Positions 9,066-18,765 of a stretch of DNA of 51,882 nt are shown here, in pieces (position 1 is the first letter of the stretch; each line of letters starts with the position of its first letter). Source of the stretch: Photobacterium iliopiscarium (GTDB taxonomy: Bacteria; Pseudomonadota; Gammaproteobacteria; Enterobacterales; Vibrionaceae); the NCBI RefSeq assembly GCF_003026395.1, contig NZ_PYOO01000020.1, forward strand, positions 1 to 51,882. The letters are read 5' to 3'. The translations under genes were made by a program, and so were the position numbers. Under the pieces are notes generated by a model. It had not been told where the DNA came from. It made no database searches and saw nothing but the letters and a program-made list of their open reading frames with translations.

Positions 9066-12000
9066 TTAGTGCTGCTTTGTCGGTGGCGTATCATCAGTGG
9101 TTGATTTGTCTTTGCCACGACTAAAGATACGTTCTACTACCACGAAGAAAATCGGAATAAAGAAAATACCTAAGAATGTCGAGCTTAACATACCACCAAG
9201 TACCGCGGTACCAATGGCATTCTTACCACCTGAACCTACACCAGTACTGATTGCTAGAGGTACAACACCAAGACCAAAGGCCAATGAGGTCATTATAATT
9301 GGACGTAGACGAACACGAACAGCGTGCAATGTTGCCTCTACTAATCCAGCCCCTTTTTCGTAGTATTCTTTGGCAAATTCCACGATCAGGATAGCGTTTT
9401 TCGTTGCTAGACCCACCGTTGTCAATAGTCCTACTTGGAAGAAGACATCGTTCGGCATGCCACGACCATTCATGGCAAGTAATGCACCGATAACACCAAG
9501 CGGTACCACTAAGACTACCGCAAAAGGTACTGACCAGCTTTCATACAGTGCGGCAAGTACTAAGAACACCACTAAGATAGATAACGTATACAGCATAGGT
9601 GCTTGGTTACCTGATAGACGTTCCTCATACGATAAACCATTCCACTCAACACCAAAGCCCGGTGGTAATTTTTTCACCATCGCTTCAATATCAAGCATTG
9701 CTTGACCAGTACTGTAACCTGTGACAACACTGCCTTGAATGTTGACTGCTGGGGTGGCATTAAAACGTTCTAGACGCGGTGATGCATATTGCCATTCACC
9801 CGTTGCAAAGGCTGAGAATAGTACCATTTCGCCTTTGTTGTTACGGACATACCAAGTATCAAGATCACCCGGTTTCATACGGAATTTTGCATCACCTTGA
9901 ATGAAGACTTTTTTCACGCGTCCGCGGTCGATGAAGTCATTAACATACGAACTACCCCAAGCTGTACTCAATACTTGGTTTACTGATTGAATATCAATTC
10001 CTAAAGCACGGATTTTTGATTGGTCGATGTTGATTTGGTACATCGGTGCATCTTCTTGACCATTAGGACGAACGCCAACTAAATTAGGGTTTTCAGACGC
10101 TAATTTAAGTAATTGGTTTCGTGCTGCGATCAGTTTGTCATGTCCTTGGCCACTTCGATCTTGAAGGTAGAAATCAAAACCACTTGCGGTACCCAATTCG
10201 ATAACGGCTGGCGGTGCAAACGAGAAGACCATCGCATTTTTAATTTTTTGGAAATAGCCCATGGATCGGTTAACGATTGAATTAACATCCATACCAGGCA
10301 GTTGACGATCGGACCAATCTTTCAAGCCCACAAACGCCATACCCATATTTTGACCACTACCTGCAAAGCTAAAGCCAGAGACACTAAATACGCTAGCGAC
10401 GCTGTCAGCTTCTTGGGTTAAGTAGTAATCAGATACTTTATCCATTACTTTTTGGGTTTGTTCTTGGGTTGAGTTGACGGGCAATATTGCCTGACTGAAC
10501 AGAATACCTTGATCTTCATCGGGTAAGAAAGAGGTTGGCATACGGGTGAACATCCAGCCAACAGCAACGGTTAAACCAAGAAAGATCAGCATTACACGAA
10601 TTGAACGTTTGATCATTGCCGCAACGCTAGATTCATAGCGGCTCGTTAACTTATCAAAGGTGCGGTTAAACCAACCAAAGAAGCCTTTTTCATTACTGCC
10701 ATGCTCAACAGGTTTAAGCATGGTGGCACATAGTGCAGGGGTGAGGATCATTGCCACCAATACGGATAATGTCATTGCGGTTACAATGGTTATCGAGAAT
10801 TGACGATAAATAACACCCGTAGAACCTGACATAAATGCCATTGGTACAAATACAGCTGAAAGGGTTAATGCAATACCAACCAGAGCGCCAGTAATTTGAT
10901 CCATCGATTTTCGTGTAGCTTCAACGGCATTTAGGCCTTCTTCATGCATGACACGTTCGACGTTTTCCACCACCACTATCGCATCATCAACCAGTAAGCC
11001 GATAGCAAGTACCATGGCGAACATGGTGAGGGTGTTAATGGAAAAACCTGCTAACGACAGCACCGCAAAGGTACCAAGTAATACCACCGGTACGGCGATG
11101 GTTGGAATTAAGGTTGCTCTAAAGTTCTGTAAGAAGAGGTACATGATGATAAACACCAACGCTACTGCTTCAAACAAGGTATGTACTACACCTTCAATTG
11201 ATTTCTCAACAAATGGTGTGGTGTCGTAAGGATAAACCGCTTGTAATCCTTCGGGGAAGAATGGTTTTAGTTCATTAATTTTAGCTTTAACCGCTTCTGC
11301 GGTGGCTAAGGCATTAGCGCCTGTAGCCAGTTTAATACCTAAACCACTGGCTTGTTTACCGTTATAAAATACCTGTACTGAGTAGTCTTCAGCACCGAGT
11401 TCAACTCGTGCAACATCACTTAAATGCACTTTTGCGCCAGCAGAATCAGATTTAACAATAATGTTCTTAAACTGTTCAGGGGTTTTTAAACGACTTTGTG
11501 CCGATACAGTTGCATTAAGCTCTTGGCCTGGTAGTGATGGTGATGCACCAAGTTGACCGGCAGAGATCTGCGCATTTTGCTCTTTGATAGCAGCAATGAC
11601 ATCAATACTGGTAAGGTTATATTTTGTTAGCTTAAGAGGGTCTAACCAAATACGCATTGCATATTGAGCACCAAAAGCTTGGATTTCACCTACACCGGGA
11701 ACACGACTCATTGGATCTGACACATTGGAACTGATGTAGTCCGAAATGTCATTTTTATCCATTGAACCATCTTCGGAATAGAATCCGACCACCATCAGAA
11801 AGCTGGAGCTTGATTTGTTAACCTTAACCCCTTGTTGCTGTACTTCCATTGGTAATAACGGTAGTGCAGATTGAAGTTTGTTTTGAACCTGTACCTGAGC
11901 AATATCAGGATCAGCTTCAGCATTAAAGGTCAGGGTAATTTGAGTGTTACCAAAACTGTCACTGGTTGATGACAAGTAACGCAGGTGGTCGATACCTGTC

Positions 12001-12206
12001 ATTCGTTGTTCGATAACCTGCGTTACCGTATCTTCCATGGTTTTGGCGTTAGCACCTGGGTAGCTAGCACTAATGACAACTGTTGGTGGTGCAATGCTAG
12101 GGTATTGTGATACTGGTAGTTTTAAAATGGATAACACACCAGCTAACATTACAATAATAGCAATCACCCATGCAAAAATAGGGCGATCGATAAAGAAACG
12201 AGCCAT
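9066..12206 (-). CDS. acrB: AcrB-like RND multidrug efflux permease, system 2
   Basis: 1046 residues, close to E. coli AcrB (1049) throughout: [14 protein letters not shown] start, [42 protein letters not shown], and the terminal [15 protein letters not shown]. The proton-relay aspartates ([18 protein letters not shown], ~407-408) and the TM10 Lys ([16 protein letters not shown]) are present, so it should be an active inner-membrane drug/proton antiporter working with the adaptor just upstream and a TolC-like channel encoded elsewhere. In vibrios the equivalent pump is usually named VexB or VmeB. It follows the adaptor by 14 bases in the same operon. Confidence 0.95.
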   Translation of the reverse strand: MARFFIDRPIFAWVIAIIVMLAGVLSILKLPVSQYPSIAPPTVVISASYPGANAKTMEDTVTQVIEQRMTGIDHLRYLSSTSDSFGNTQITLTFNAEADPDIAQVQVQNKLQSALPLLPMEVQQQGVKVNKSSSSFLMVVGFYSEDGSMDKNDISDYISSNVSDPMSRVPGVGEIQAFGAQYAMRIWLDPLKLTKYNLTSIDVIAAIKEQNAQISAGQLGASPSLPGQELNATVSAQSRLKTPEQFKNIIVKSDSAGAKVHLSDVARVELGAEDYSVQVFYNGKQASGLGIKLATGANALATAEAVKAKINELKPFFPEGLQAVYPYDTTPFVEKSIEGVVHTLFEAVALVFIIMYLFLQNFRATLIPTIAVPVVLLGTFAVLSLAGFSINTLTMFAMVLAIGLLVDDAIVVVENVERVMHEEGLNAVEATRKSMDQITGALVGIALTLSAVFVPMAFMSGSTGVIYRQFSITIVTAMTLSVLVAMILTPALCATMLKPVEHGSNEKGFFGWFNRTFDKLTSRYESSVAAMIKRSIRVMLIFLGLTVAVGWMFTRMPTSFLPDEDQGILFSQAILPVNSTQEQTQKVMDKVSDYYLTQEADSVASVFSVSGFSFAGSGQNMGMAFVGLKDWSDRQLPGMDVNSIVNRSMGYFQKIKNAMVFSFAPPAVIELGTASGFDFYLQDRSGQGHDKLIAARNQLLKLASENPNLVGVRPNGQEDAPMYQINIDQSKIRALGIDIQSVNQVLSTAWGSSYVNDFIDRGRVKKVFIQGDAKFRMKPGDLDTWYVRNNKGEMVLFSAFATGEWQYASPRLERFNATPAVNIQGSVVTGYSTGQAMLDIEAMVKKLPPGFGVEWNGLSYEERLSGNQAPMLYTLSILVVFLVLAALYESWSVPFAVVLVVPLGVIGALLAMNGRGMPNDVFFQVGLLTTVGLATKNAILIVEFAKEYYEKGAGLVEATLHAVRVRLRPIIMTSLAFGLGVVPLAISTGVGSGGKNAIGTAVLGGMLSSTFLGIFFIPIFFVVVERIFSRGKDKSTTDDTPPTKQH

Positions 12207-12220
12207 AGTTTATTCCCTAT

Positions 12221-13366
12221 TTATTGCGATTGAGTGGCAGTTATTGGGGTCGGTTCAACCACAGCGCCTGGACGAATCTTTTGTAAGCCATCAACAATCA
12301 CTTGGTCGCCGTCTTTAAGTCCGCTGGTAATTCGCCATTGATTATCAATTGTTTCTGCGGTGGTCACCATGCGTGATTCTACTTTGTTTTCAGCGCCTAC
12401 AACCATTGTGATAGCTTGGCCTTTACTGTTACGTGTAATGGCTTTTTGTGGAATCAAAATTGCTTTAGGATCTGTCCCTGTATTCAGTACGGTGCGTACA
12501 TACATTCCCGGTAATAAAATACCCTCTGGATTTGGGAATTCAGCACGTAATGTCACTGAGCCAGTATTGGGATCGACATTTACTTCAGCAAATTGCAACT
12601 TGCCGTGATGAGAGTAAACGGTGCCATCTTCAAGAATCAGTTCAACGTCAGCATTATCGCTGGCTTTAAGTTGACCTTGCTTTAACGCTGACTTCAAACG
12701 TAGTAGCTGAGTGCTTGATTGTGCGATATCGATATTAATCGGATCTAATTGTTGAATGGTCGCTAACACTTGTGCTTGACCCGCACTGACTAATGCACCA
12801 GGTGTTACTGATGATTGACCAATACGACCCGCAATTGGCGCTTTAACTTTGGTATAATTAAGATTTATCTTGGCTTGGTTAACACTGGCTTTCGCAACTT
12901 CAATGCCAGCAAGGGCAACTTTGTATTTCGCTTTGTTATCATCATAGGTCTGTTTACTAATGGCGCCACGGTTAACCAAGGTTTGGCTACGTTTAGCAAG
13001 TGCTTTGGCTGACTCTAGGTTGGCTTGTGCTTGAGCTAAACTTGCTTTAGCACTGAGGTAAGCGGCGTTATAAGTTGCTGAATCAATGCTATACAATGAT
13101 TCACCTTTACGGACATCTCCGCCTTCCGTAAAGATACGTTCAGTAATAATCCCTGATACTTGCGGACGAACCTCTGCTTCAAGATAGGCTTTACTACGAC
13201 CAGGGAGTTCGATATGGATAGCTTGTGGGTGAGAGCTGACAATAAGAGTATCTACAGGTACACTTTTTGTTGCTTGCTGAGTTTGGTTTTTAGATGTGTT
13301 TTGGTCACAAGCTGATATCCCTAGCGTTAAGCTGATAATGGTAGCAATAGCTGCGATTTTCCGCAT
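12221..13366 (-). CDS. acrA: AcrA-like periplasmic adaptor lipoprotein, system 2
   Basis: 381 residues. A lipoprotein signal peptide with lipobox GISAC places the acylated Cys at about residue 20. The AcrA layout follows: lipoyl half-motif (EVRPQVSGIITERIFTEGG), a long alpha-hairpin (~95-165, rich in Ala, Lys and Gln), second lipoyl half (KVKAPIAGRIGQSSVTPGALV), beta-barrel and membrane-proximal domains. It is the first gene of the operon with the AcrB-like permease. Unlike many vex loci, no regulator is encoded divergently; the upstream neighbour is rep. A 13-bp inverted repeat lies just upstream of the start. Confidence 0.95.
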   Translation of the reverse strand: MRKIAAIATIISLTLGISACDQNTSKNQTQQATKSVPVDTLIVSSHPQAIHIELPGRSKAYLEAEVRPQVSGIITERIFTEGGDVRKGESLYSIDSATYNAAYLSAKASLAQAQANLESAKALAKRSQTLVNRGAISKQTYDDNKAKYKVALAGIEVAKASVNQAKINLNYTKVKAPIAGRIGQSSVTPGALVSAGQAQVLATIQQLDPINIDIAQSSTQLLRLKSALKQGQLKASDNADVELILEDGTVYSHHGKLQFAEVNVDPNTGSVTLRAEFPNPEGILLPGMYVRTVLNTGTDPKAILIPQKAITRNSKGQAITMVVGAENKVESRMVTTAETIDNQWRITSGLKDGDQVIVDGLQKIRPGAVVEPTPITATQSQ

Positions 13367-13392
13367 GAAATCTCCTAAAATTAAGCAATATG

Positions 13393-13430
13393 ATTACTGT
13401 TAAATATTTATTTAGTTATTTAACAGTAAT
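13393..13430. promoter_or_regulatory. Long inverted repeat upstream of acrAB-like operon
   Basis: Perfect 13-bp arms (13393-13405 ATTACTGTTAAAT, 13418-13430 ATTTAACAGTAAT) separated by 12 AT-rich bases, beginning 27 bases before the adaptor's start codon. It could be a dimeric repressor operator or a leader hairpin. The remaining rep/acrA intergenic region (13431-13675) is AT-rich, with only a small hairpin (GAATGG/CCATTC, 13583-13602). Confidence 0.6.
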
Positions 13431-13675
13431 GTAACGGTTATTTGCTGTTTTGTAATTAATATTTAATCCGATTTAGAATTCTGTTCGATTTGCTCTGATT
13501 TATTTTAGACCTTATTTAATGTATTTATTCTAAATCTGGCATTTAAGTTGTTTTAAATAATAAAATTGAAACAAATGTTAACGAATGGTGAGGCTGCCAT
13601 TCCACGATAAGTGAATAGATTTGTAATTAAAGCGCGTTAACATGCGTAAAATTTTTAATGACGTCAGGATAACTA

Positions 13676-15691
13676 ATGAAACTGAACCCAAGGCAAACAG
13701 AAGCAGTTAAATACGTTTCCGGGCCGTGCCTAGTCTTGGCTGGAGCCGGATCAGGTAAGACTCGTGTTATTACCAATAAAATCGCTTACTTAGTTCAGAA
13801 GTGTGACTATAAAGCACGTAATATCGCGGCGTTAACCTTTACCAATAAAGCAGCACGAGAAATGAAAGAACGTGTTGGTCAAACATTAGGTCGTCAAGAG
13901 TCCAAAGGGTTGATGGTGTCAACCTTCCATACCTTGGGACTTAATATTGTGCGTCGAGAGTGTAAATATTTAGGCTTAAAGGCCAATTTTTCATTATTTG
14001 ACGCTCAAGATCAGATGGCGTTATTAAAAGAATTGACCGAAGAGGAACTCGACGGTGATAAAGATTTATTAAAGCAGTTGCAGTCAACTATTTCTAATTG
14101 GAAAAATGACATGTTATCGCCAGTTGATGCTGCTGGCCGCTCACAAACTGAACGTGATCAATTGTTTGCCCATTGTTATGAAATGTACCAACGTCAAATG
14201 AAAGCCTATAACGCGCTTGATTTCGATGACTTAATTTTAATGCCAGTGTTGTTGTTGCGTGATAATCAAGAGGTGCGTCAACGGTGGCAAAATCGCATTC
14301 GTTATTTGCTGGTGGATGAATATCAAGATACTAATACCAGTCAGTACTTATTCGTGAAATTATTGGTTGGCGAACGGGCTCGATTTACCGTGGTTGGTGA
14401 TGATGATCAGTCTGTTTATTCATGGCGTGGTGCCCAGCCAGAAAATTTAGCCTTACTTAATAAAGATTTTCCAAACCTTAAAGTGGTTAAGCTAGAACAA
14501 AACTACCGTTCAACCAGTCGTATTTTACGAACGGCAAATATTCTTATTGCTAATAATCCGCACTTATTTGAAAAAGCATTGTTTTCTGCGATCCCTGACG
14601 GGGCAATGATAAAAGTATTAACCGCTAAAAATGAAGAACATGAAGCTGAAAAAGTGGTTGGTGAATTAATTGCGCATCGGTTTATGAATAACACCGCTTA
14701 TAAAGATTATGCGATTTTATACCGAGGTAATCATCAGTCGCGGTTATTTGAAAAAGCCCTGATACAAAACCGTATTCCATATAAAATTTCTGGTGGAACA
14801 TCGTTTTTCTCGCGGGTTGAAATCAAAGATATGATGGCTTATCTGCGCGTGCTAACTAACCCCGATGACGATAATGCTTTTTTACGAATAGTGAATACAC
14901 CACGACGTGAAATTGGTCCAGTTACCCTTGAAAAGCTGGGAACATATGCCAATATGCGAGGAAAAAGCCTGTTTGCTGCTAGTTTTGAAATGGGACTAGA
15001 ACATCATCTTTCTGGGCGTGGTTTAGAATCATTACAACGTTTTACACATTGGATTAATCAGTTAACTGATAATGCTGAGCGCGGTGATACCGTTGCTGCT
15101 GTGCGTCAATTGGTGCGCGATATTCATTATGAAGATTGGCTTTATGAAACGTCGGCCAGTCCTAAAGCTGCTGAAATGAGAATGAAAAATGTCTCAGATC
15201 TTTATAGTTGGATCACTGCTGATTTAGAAGGGGATAACTACGATAACGAAGTGAAGACCCTTAAAGAAGTGGTGCAGCGGTTAACATTGCGCGACATGAT
15301 GGAGCGCGGTGAAGATGACAGCGATGCTGATCAAGTACAGTTAATGACGTTACATGCATCAAAAGGATTGGAATTTCCTTATGTGTTCTTGATCGGTGCA
15401 GAAGAGGGAATTTTGCCACATCAAACCAGTATTGATGAAAATAATGTCGATGAAGAGCGCCGATTGGCTTATGTTGGGATCACGCGCGCACAACGAGAGC
15501 TGACGTTCTCGCTGTGTAAAGAGCGTCGTCAATATGGTGAGTTAATTAAACCAGAACCTAGCCGTTTCTTATATGAGTTGCCGCAAGATGACTTAGAATG
15601 GGAAAGTGAACGTAAACCCGTTACGGCTGAAGAGCGAATGCAAAAAGGCCAAGCCCATATTGCCAATATTCGTAATTTATTTAAAAAATAG
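13676..15691 (+). CDS. rep: ATP-dependent DNA helicase Rep
   Basis: 671 residues (E. coli Rep 673), superfamily 1A 3'-5' helicase that removes protein roadblocks ahead of replication forks. Motifs appear in order: Q-motif/N-terminus [12 protein letters not shown], Walker [11 protein letters not shown] (~22-31), Ia [60 protein letters not shown] and [12 protein letters not shown]. The sequence matches Rep rather than UvrD in overall length and C-terminus (short tail ending [12 protein letters not shown]). AGGA lies 6 bases before the ATG. It is divergent from the acrA-like gene. A GC hairpin without a T-run follows (15732-15753). Confidence 0.96.
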   Translation: MKLNPRQTEAVKYVSGPCLVLAGAGSGKTRVITNKIAYLVQKCDYKARNIAALTFTNKAAREMKERVGQTLGRQESKGLMVSTFHTLGLNIVRRECKYLGLKANFSLFDAQDQMALLKELTEEELDGDKDLLKQLQSTISNWKNDMLSPVDAAGRSQTERDQLFAHCYEMYQRQMKAYNALDFDDLILMPVLLLRDNQEVRQRWQNRIRYLLVDEYQDTNTSQYLFVKLLVGERARFTVVGDDDQSVYSWRGAQPENLALLNKDFPNLKVVKLEQNYRSTSRILRTANILIANNPHLFEKALFSAIPDGAMIKVLTAKNEEHEAEKVVGELIAHRFMNNTAYKDYAILYRGNHQSRLFEKALIQNRIPYKISGGTSFFSRVEIKDMMAYLRVLTNPDDDNAFLRIVNTPRREIGPVTLEKLGTYANMRGKSLFAASFEMGLEHHLSGRGLESLQRFTHWINQLTDNAERGDTVAAVRQLVRDIHYEDWLYETSASPKAAEMRMKNVSDLYSWITADLEGDNYDNEVKTLKEVVQRLTLRDMMERGEDDSDADQVQLMTLHASKGLEFPYVFLIGAEEGILPHQTSIDENNVDEERRLAYVGITRAQRELTFSLCKERRQYGELIKPEPSRFLYELPQDDLEWESERKPVTAEERMQKGQAHIANIRNLFKK

Positions 15692-15731
15692 TGGGTAGTC
15701 GTAACTGGGCTATTACACAAGATTGATAACA

Positions 15732-15753
15732 TAAGGGGGAGCGATCCCCCTTA
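15732..15753. terminator. Hairpin between convergent rep and cytochrome c5 genes
   Basis: TAAGGGGG-AGCGAT-CCCCCTTA, perfect 8-bp arms but no clear U-tract on either strand. It may be a 3'-end stabiliser or a weak terminator. Confidence 0.5.
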
Positions 15754-15804
15754 GTGTGAGAGTCAAGATAATCAAAACAACAACTGTAGCAATATCAGGG
15801 CGCT

Positions 15805-16215
15805 TTAGTTCGGTTTGATCATATAGTTAATTGCCGCAACAATTTCTTCATCACTACAATCCATACAGGTCCCTTTCGCAGGCATGGCGTTAAAGCCTTC
15901 AATTGCATGCTTGGCAAGAACCGCATCACCTTGGCTTATACGAGTGCCCCAATCATTTGCGTCACCTTTTTTTGGTGCTCCCATTAAGCCACTGTTATGA
16001 CAAGAAGCACAATATTGGTCATAAATGACTTGGCCCGTTCGCAAAGATGTTGCTACAGCAGCGACTGACGGTGTCGTCCCTTCAATATGTACATTTCCGA
16101 TGGGTTTTATTCGATCATTGATCGCGGAGGCTGACATGTCAGCAGCAATGGTTGCGGTTGATAAACAAAGACTTGTACAGATAGCTATTAGCCATGGTCG
16201 TAAAAATAAATCCAT
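15805..16215 (-). CDS. Cytochrome c5-family periplasmic monohaem protein
   Basis: About 136 residues starting at ATG 16215, chosen because AAGG lies about 8 bases upstream; an in-frame start 18 bases earlier is possible. A Sec signal peptide (LRPWLIAICTSLCLSTATIA-A) is followed by a linker and a single haem site, CASCH, with a distal Met ligand in FNAMPAKGTC. The paired Cys in GTCMDCSDEEI is characteristic of cytochrome c5, where a disulfide closes the haem crevice. It probably shuttles electrons between membrane complexes and terminal oxidases or other periplasmic partners. Transcribed toward rep. Confidence 0.9.
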   Translation of the reverse strand: MDLFLRPWLIAICTSLCLSTATIAADMSASAINDRIKPIGNVHIEGTTPSVAAVATSLRTGQVIYDQYCASCHNSGLMGAPKKGDANDWGTRISQGDAVLAKHAIEGFNAMPAKGTCMDCSDEEIVAAINYMIKPN

Positions 16216-16423
16216 TTTGGTACCTTTATACATCCAGTTATGAAGGGAAAATAATAAAATATTGTGTATTTTGTATGTCTATCTAAATTGACATCAAATG
16301 TTATTACTTTGTAAGTATAGCTATTGTTACGAATGATAAAGCGGATGTTGTGCGGTGTATGACACGAATCAACGTCGATTTGCTGATAAAATCAGCGAGC
16401 GAAACAAAAATAAAAAAAAACAC

Positions 16424-16452
16424 TTGCCGAGTAGCGTTCTGATCCGTAATAT
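16424..16452 (+). promoter_or_regulatory. Promoter of the Arg-His-Pro tRNA operon
   Basis: -35 TTGCCG (16424-16429), 17-base spacer, -10 TAATAT (16447-16452), preceded by an A-rich stretch resembling an UP element (16404-16420). The predicted start is about 15 bases before tRNA-Arg. This resembles the layout of the E. coli argX-hisR-leuT-proM operon. Confidence 0.8.
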
Positions 16453-16474
16453 TCACCTCCGTCGATAGGGCAAG

Positions 16475-16551
<77 letters not shown>

Positions 16552-16586
16552 TCATCCGGTCGTATTGGCAATGGTAACAAAACATT

Positions 16587-16663
16587 GGTGGCTATAGCTC
16601 AGTTGGTAGAGTCCCGGATTGTGATTCCGGTTGTCGCGAGTTCAAGCCTCGTTAGCCACCCCA
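16587..16663 (+). tRNA. tRNA-His (GTG), copy 1
   Basis: Acceptor GTGGCTA pairs with TAGCCAC, with the extra 5' G-1 typical of tRNA-His at 16587. The anticodon loop TTGTGAT gives GTG; CCA is encoded. Corresponds to hisR. Confidence 0.96.
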
Positions 16664-16740
16664 TATTATAATGTGTTGATCTCCCAGTCAGCATGTTGGC
16701 TTTTAAAAGCCCGCTTGTTTTACAAGCACACAGAATTTAG

Positions 16741-16812
16741 TCAGTGATAACGTAGTTTTATAGCGTATCTCAGGCTTCTAGGATTAGCGGACCAGATGGT
16801 TTGTTCTCTTAG
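16741..16812 (+). pseudogene. Decayed tRNA-Pro in the tRNA operon
   Basis: Aligns with the intact tRNA-Pro genes over the D-arm (GTAGTTTTATAGCGTATCTC versus GCAGTTTGGTAGCGCATCTG) and over GGACCAGATGG, but the anticodon is replaced by an insertion containing CTAGGATTAGC, and the T-arm and acceptor 3' strand are lost. It occupies the slot where E. coli has leuT. The preceding spacer holds two palindromes, GGCTTTTAAAAGCC (16698-16711) and GCTTGT-TTT-ACAAGC (16713-16727), which may be processing hairpins. Confidence 0.7.
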
Positions 16813-16824
16813 TAACGATTTAGT

Positions 16825-16901
<77 letters not shown>

Positions 16902-16909
16902 CTTACAAT

Positions 16910-16986
16910 GGTGGCTATAGCTCAGTTGGTAGAGTCCCGGATTGTGATTCCGGTTGTCGCGAGTTCAAGCCTCGTTAGCCACCCCA
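16910..16986 (+). tRNA. tRNA-His (GTG), copy 2
   Basis: Identical in sequence to the copy at 16587-16663, including the G-1. With the following Pro gene it makes a His-Pro tandem duplication. Confidence 0.96.
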
Positions 16987-17038
16987 TTTTTAGGTTATCT
17001 TTTATTAGAGACCTTGGCCTTGTAAGCCTAAACATTGT

Positions 17039-17115
<77 letters not shown>

Positions 17116-17123
17116 CCATTAAG

Positions 17124-17154
17124 AAACCTGAATCGAAAGATTCAGGTTTTTTTT
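17124..17154 (+). terminator. Terminator of the tRNA operon
   Basis: Stem AAACCTGAATC / GATTCAGGTTT with a GAAA tetraloop and eight T. This hairpin is the template for the terminators in the repeat array downstream. Confidence 0.92.
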
Positions 17155-18170
17155 CGTCTAAATAAAAGTAAATTTGTATCATTGGTTTAAAGCCCGAGGG
17201 TCGGGGGTTCCCGATATTAGAACCTTGCTCTTCACCGACCACCATTAAGAAACCTGAATCGAAAGATACGGTTTTTTTTCGTCTGTAGAAAAGTAAATGT
17301 AGATCTGCGTCATTGGTTTAAAGCCCGAGGGTCGGGGGTTCCCGATATTAGAACCTAGCTCTTCACCAACCACCATTAAGAAAACCGTGTCGAAAGATAC
17401 GGTTTTTTTTCGTCTAAATAAAAGTAAATTTGTATCATTGGTTTAAAACCAGAGGGTCGGGGGTTCCCGATATTAGAACCTAGCTCTTCACCAACCACCA
17501 TTAAGAAAACCGTGTCGAAAGATACGGTTTTTTTTCGTCTGTAGAAAAGTAAATGTAGATCTGCGTCATTAGTTTAAAGCCCGAGGGTCGGGGGTTCCCG
17601 ATATTAGAACCTTGCTCTTCACCGACCACCATTAAGAAACCTGAATCGAAAGATACGGTTTTTTTTCGTCTGTAGAAAAGTAAATGTAGATCTGCGTCAT
17701 TGGTTTAAAGCCCGAGGGTCGGGGGTTCCCGATATTAGAACCTTGCTCTTCACCGACCACCATTAAGAAACCTGAATCGAAAGATTCAGGTTTTTTTTAG
17801 TCGGTAGAAAAGTATCGTTAATTTTTGTGTAGAAACGCAGAGGGTCGGGGGTTCACTGATATTAGAACCTAGCTCTTCACCGACCACTATTAAGAAACTT
17901 GGATCGAAAGATTCAGGTTTTTTTTCGTCTATTGGAAATGGTGAAGCGTGTAGTTTGGTAGTGCATCTTTGATGTTAGAAATAGCGGACCAGAGGGTCGG
18001 GGGTTCCTGATATTAGAATTTAGCTCTTTACCAACCATTATTAAGAAACCTGAATCGAAAGATTCAGGTTTTTTTTCGTCTGTTGGAAATGGTGAAGCGC
18101 GTAGTTTGGTAGCGTATCTCTGATATTAGGAATAGCGGACCTGAGAGGCTGGGCTCTGAGCACCATTAAT
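17155..18170 (+). repeat. Tandem array of decayed tRNA-Pro + terminator units
   Basis: About eight direct repeats, each made of a damaged tRNA-Pro remnant plus an intrinsic terminator. The terminators start near 17250, 17381, 17507, 17637, 17768, 17895 and 18046, so most unit lengths alternate close to 126 and 130 bp and the last full unit is about 154. Each unit keeps the Pro T-arm start (GAGGGTCGGGGGTTC) and 3' end (CTCTTCACCGACCACCA), but has an insertion in the T-arm making GGTTC-N9-GAACC, with a recurring GATATTAGAA core. The first six units lack the 5' half; the last two (17940-18039 and 18089-18164) keep D-arm sequence. None can be a normal tRNA-Pro. This whole interval contains no protein gene. 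Confidence 0.85.
17940..18039 (+). pseudogene. Longest decayed tRNA-Pro unit of the array
   Basis: Retains the D-arm region (GTAGTTTGGTAGTGCATCT) and GGACCAGAGGGTCGGGGGTTC. The anticodon is replaced by TTGATGTTAGAAATAGC, and the T-arm carries CTGATATTAGAA. It ends in a mutated acceptor (TCTTTACCAACCA) and a perfect terminator (18046-18076). Confidence 0.75.
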
Positions 18171-18765
18171 AAATCGGAATATTTATGTTTTTATTAGCTC
18201 AAAATGACCAATAACTCAGTGAGGTTAGCTAGATCTGAATAGTAGCTATTTGGATTGTGTACTGCCCATTTTATCAAATGATGAGAAAACAGTGCGAATA
18301 TGCTGCGTAGGTGTGTGGCGTAAATTTTGCAACCGTTCGTTGTAATAGATATATCCACTAATGTTTATATTTTTAGTGGTTATTGTCGCTAGTTATTTTA
18401 ATAATAACGATATTTTGTTTAATTAATGTTAATTTATTTTTTAATGATCAATGATGTTTTATTCATATTGATGTTTTTATAAGGTTATAGGTCTTTGGTT
18501 TGTTGTGCTGTTTTTATGTCTATATTTGTTGGTATTCAAGGTGTTGTTGGTTTTATTTTGTTTAGTGTTCTGTTGTTTTAATATGTGTTTATATGAAATA
18601 AATATGCAGGAATTATAAATAATGATAGTTTTTTACTTTGAGTTGTTGCTTTTTTGTAATATTTTTGACAGATTGAAGTAGGACATGCAATCAGACAATA
18701 GTATTGGCATGGAAAGGATTCAATTTTTCAGAAAGGCAGGATGCTGCCAGTAGTGGAGTCTGATA
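18171..18765. other. 595-bp AT-rich non-coding stretch before the peptide ABC operon
   Basis: No credible coding sequence. Part of it (about 18440-18600) is markedly T/G-rich. A consensus -35-like TTGACA is at 18665-18670 but no good -10 lies at the right distance, so I do not call a promoter. The operon promoter and any regulator sites must lie here. Confidence 0.6.

Noticed and set aside
17155..18170. CRISPR array
   Set aside because: Unit lengths of about 126-130 bp are built from tRNA remnants and terminators, with no constant short repeats separated by unique spacers and no cas genes.
18665..18693. Sigma-70 promoter with TTGACA for the peptide ABC operon
   Set aside because: The -35 is perfect but no acceptable -10 lies 16-18 bases downstream, so it is mentioned only as a possibility.
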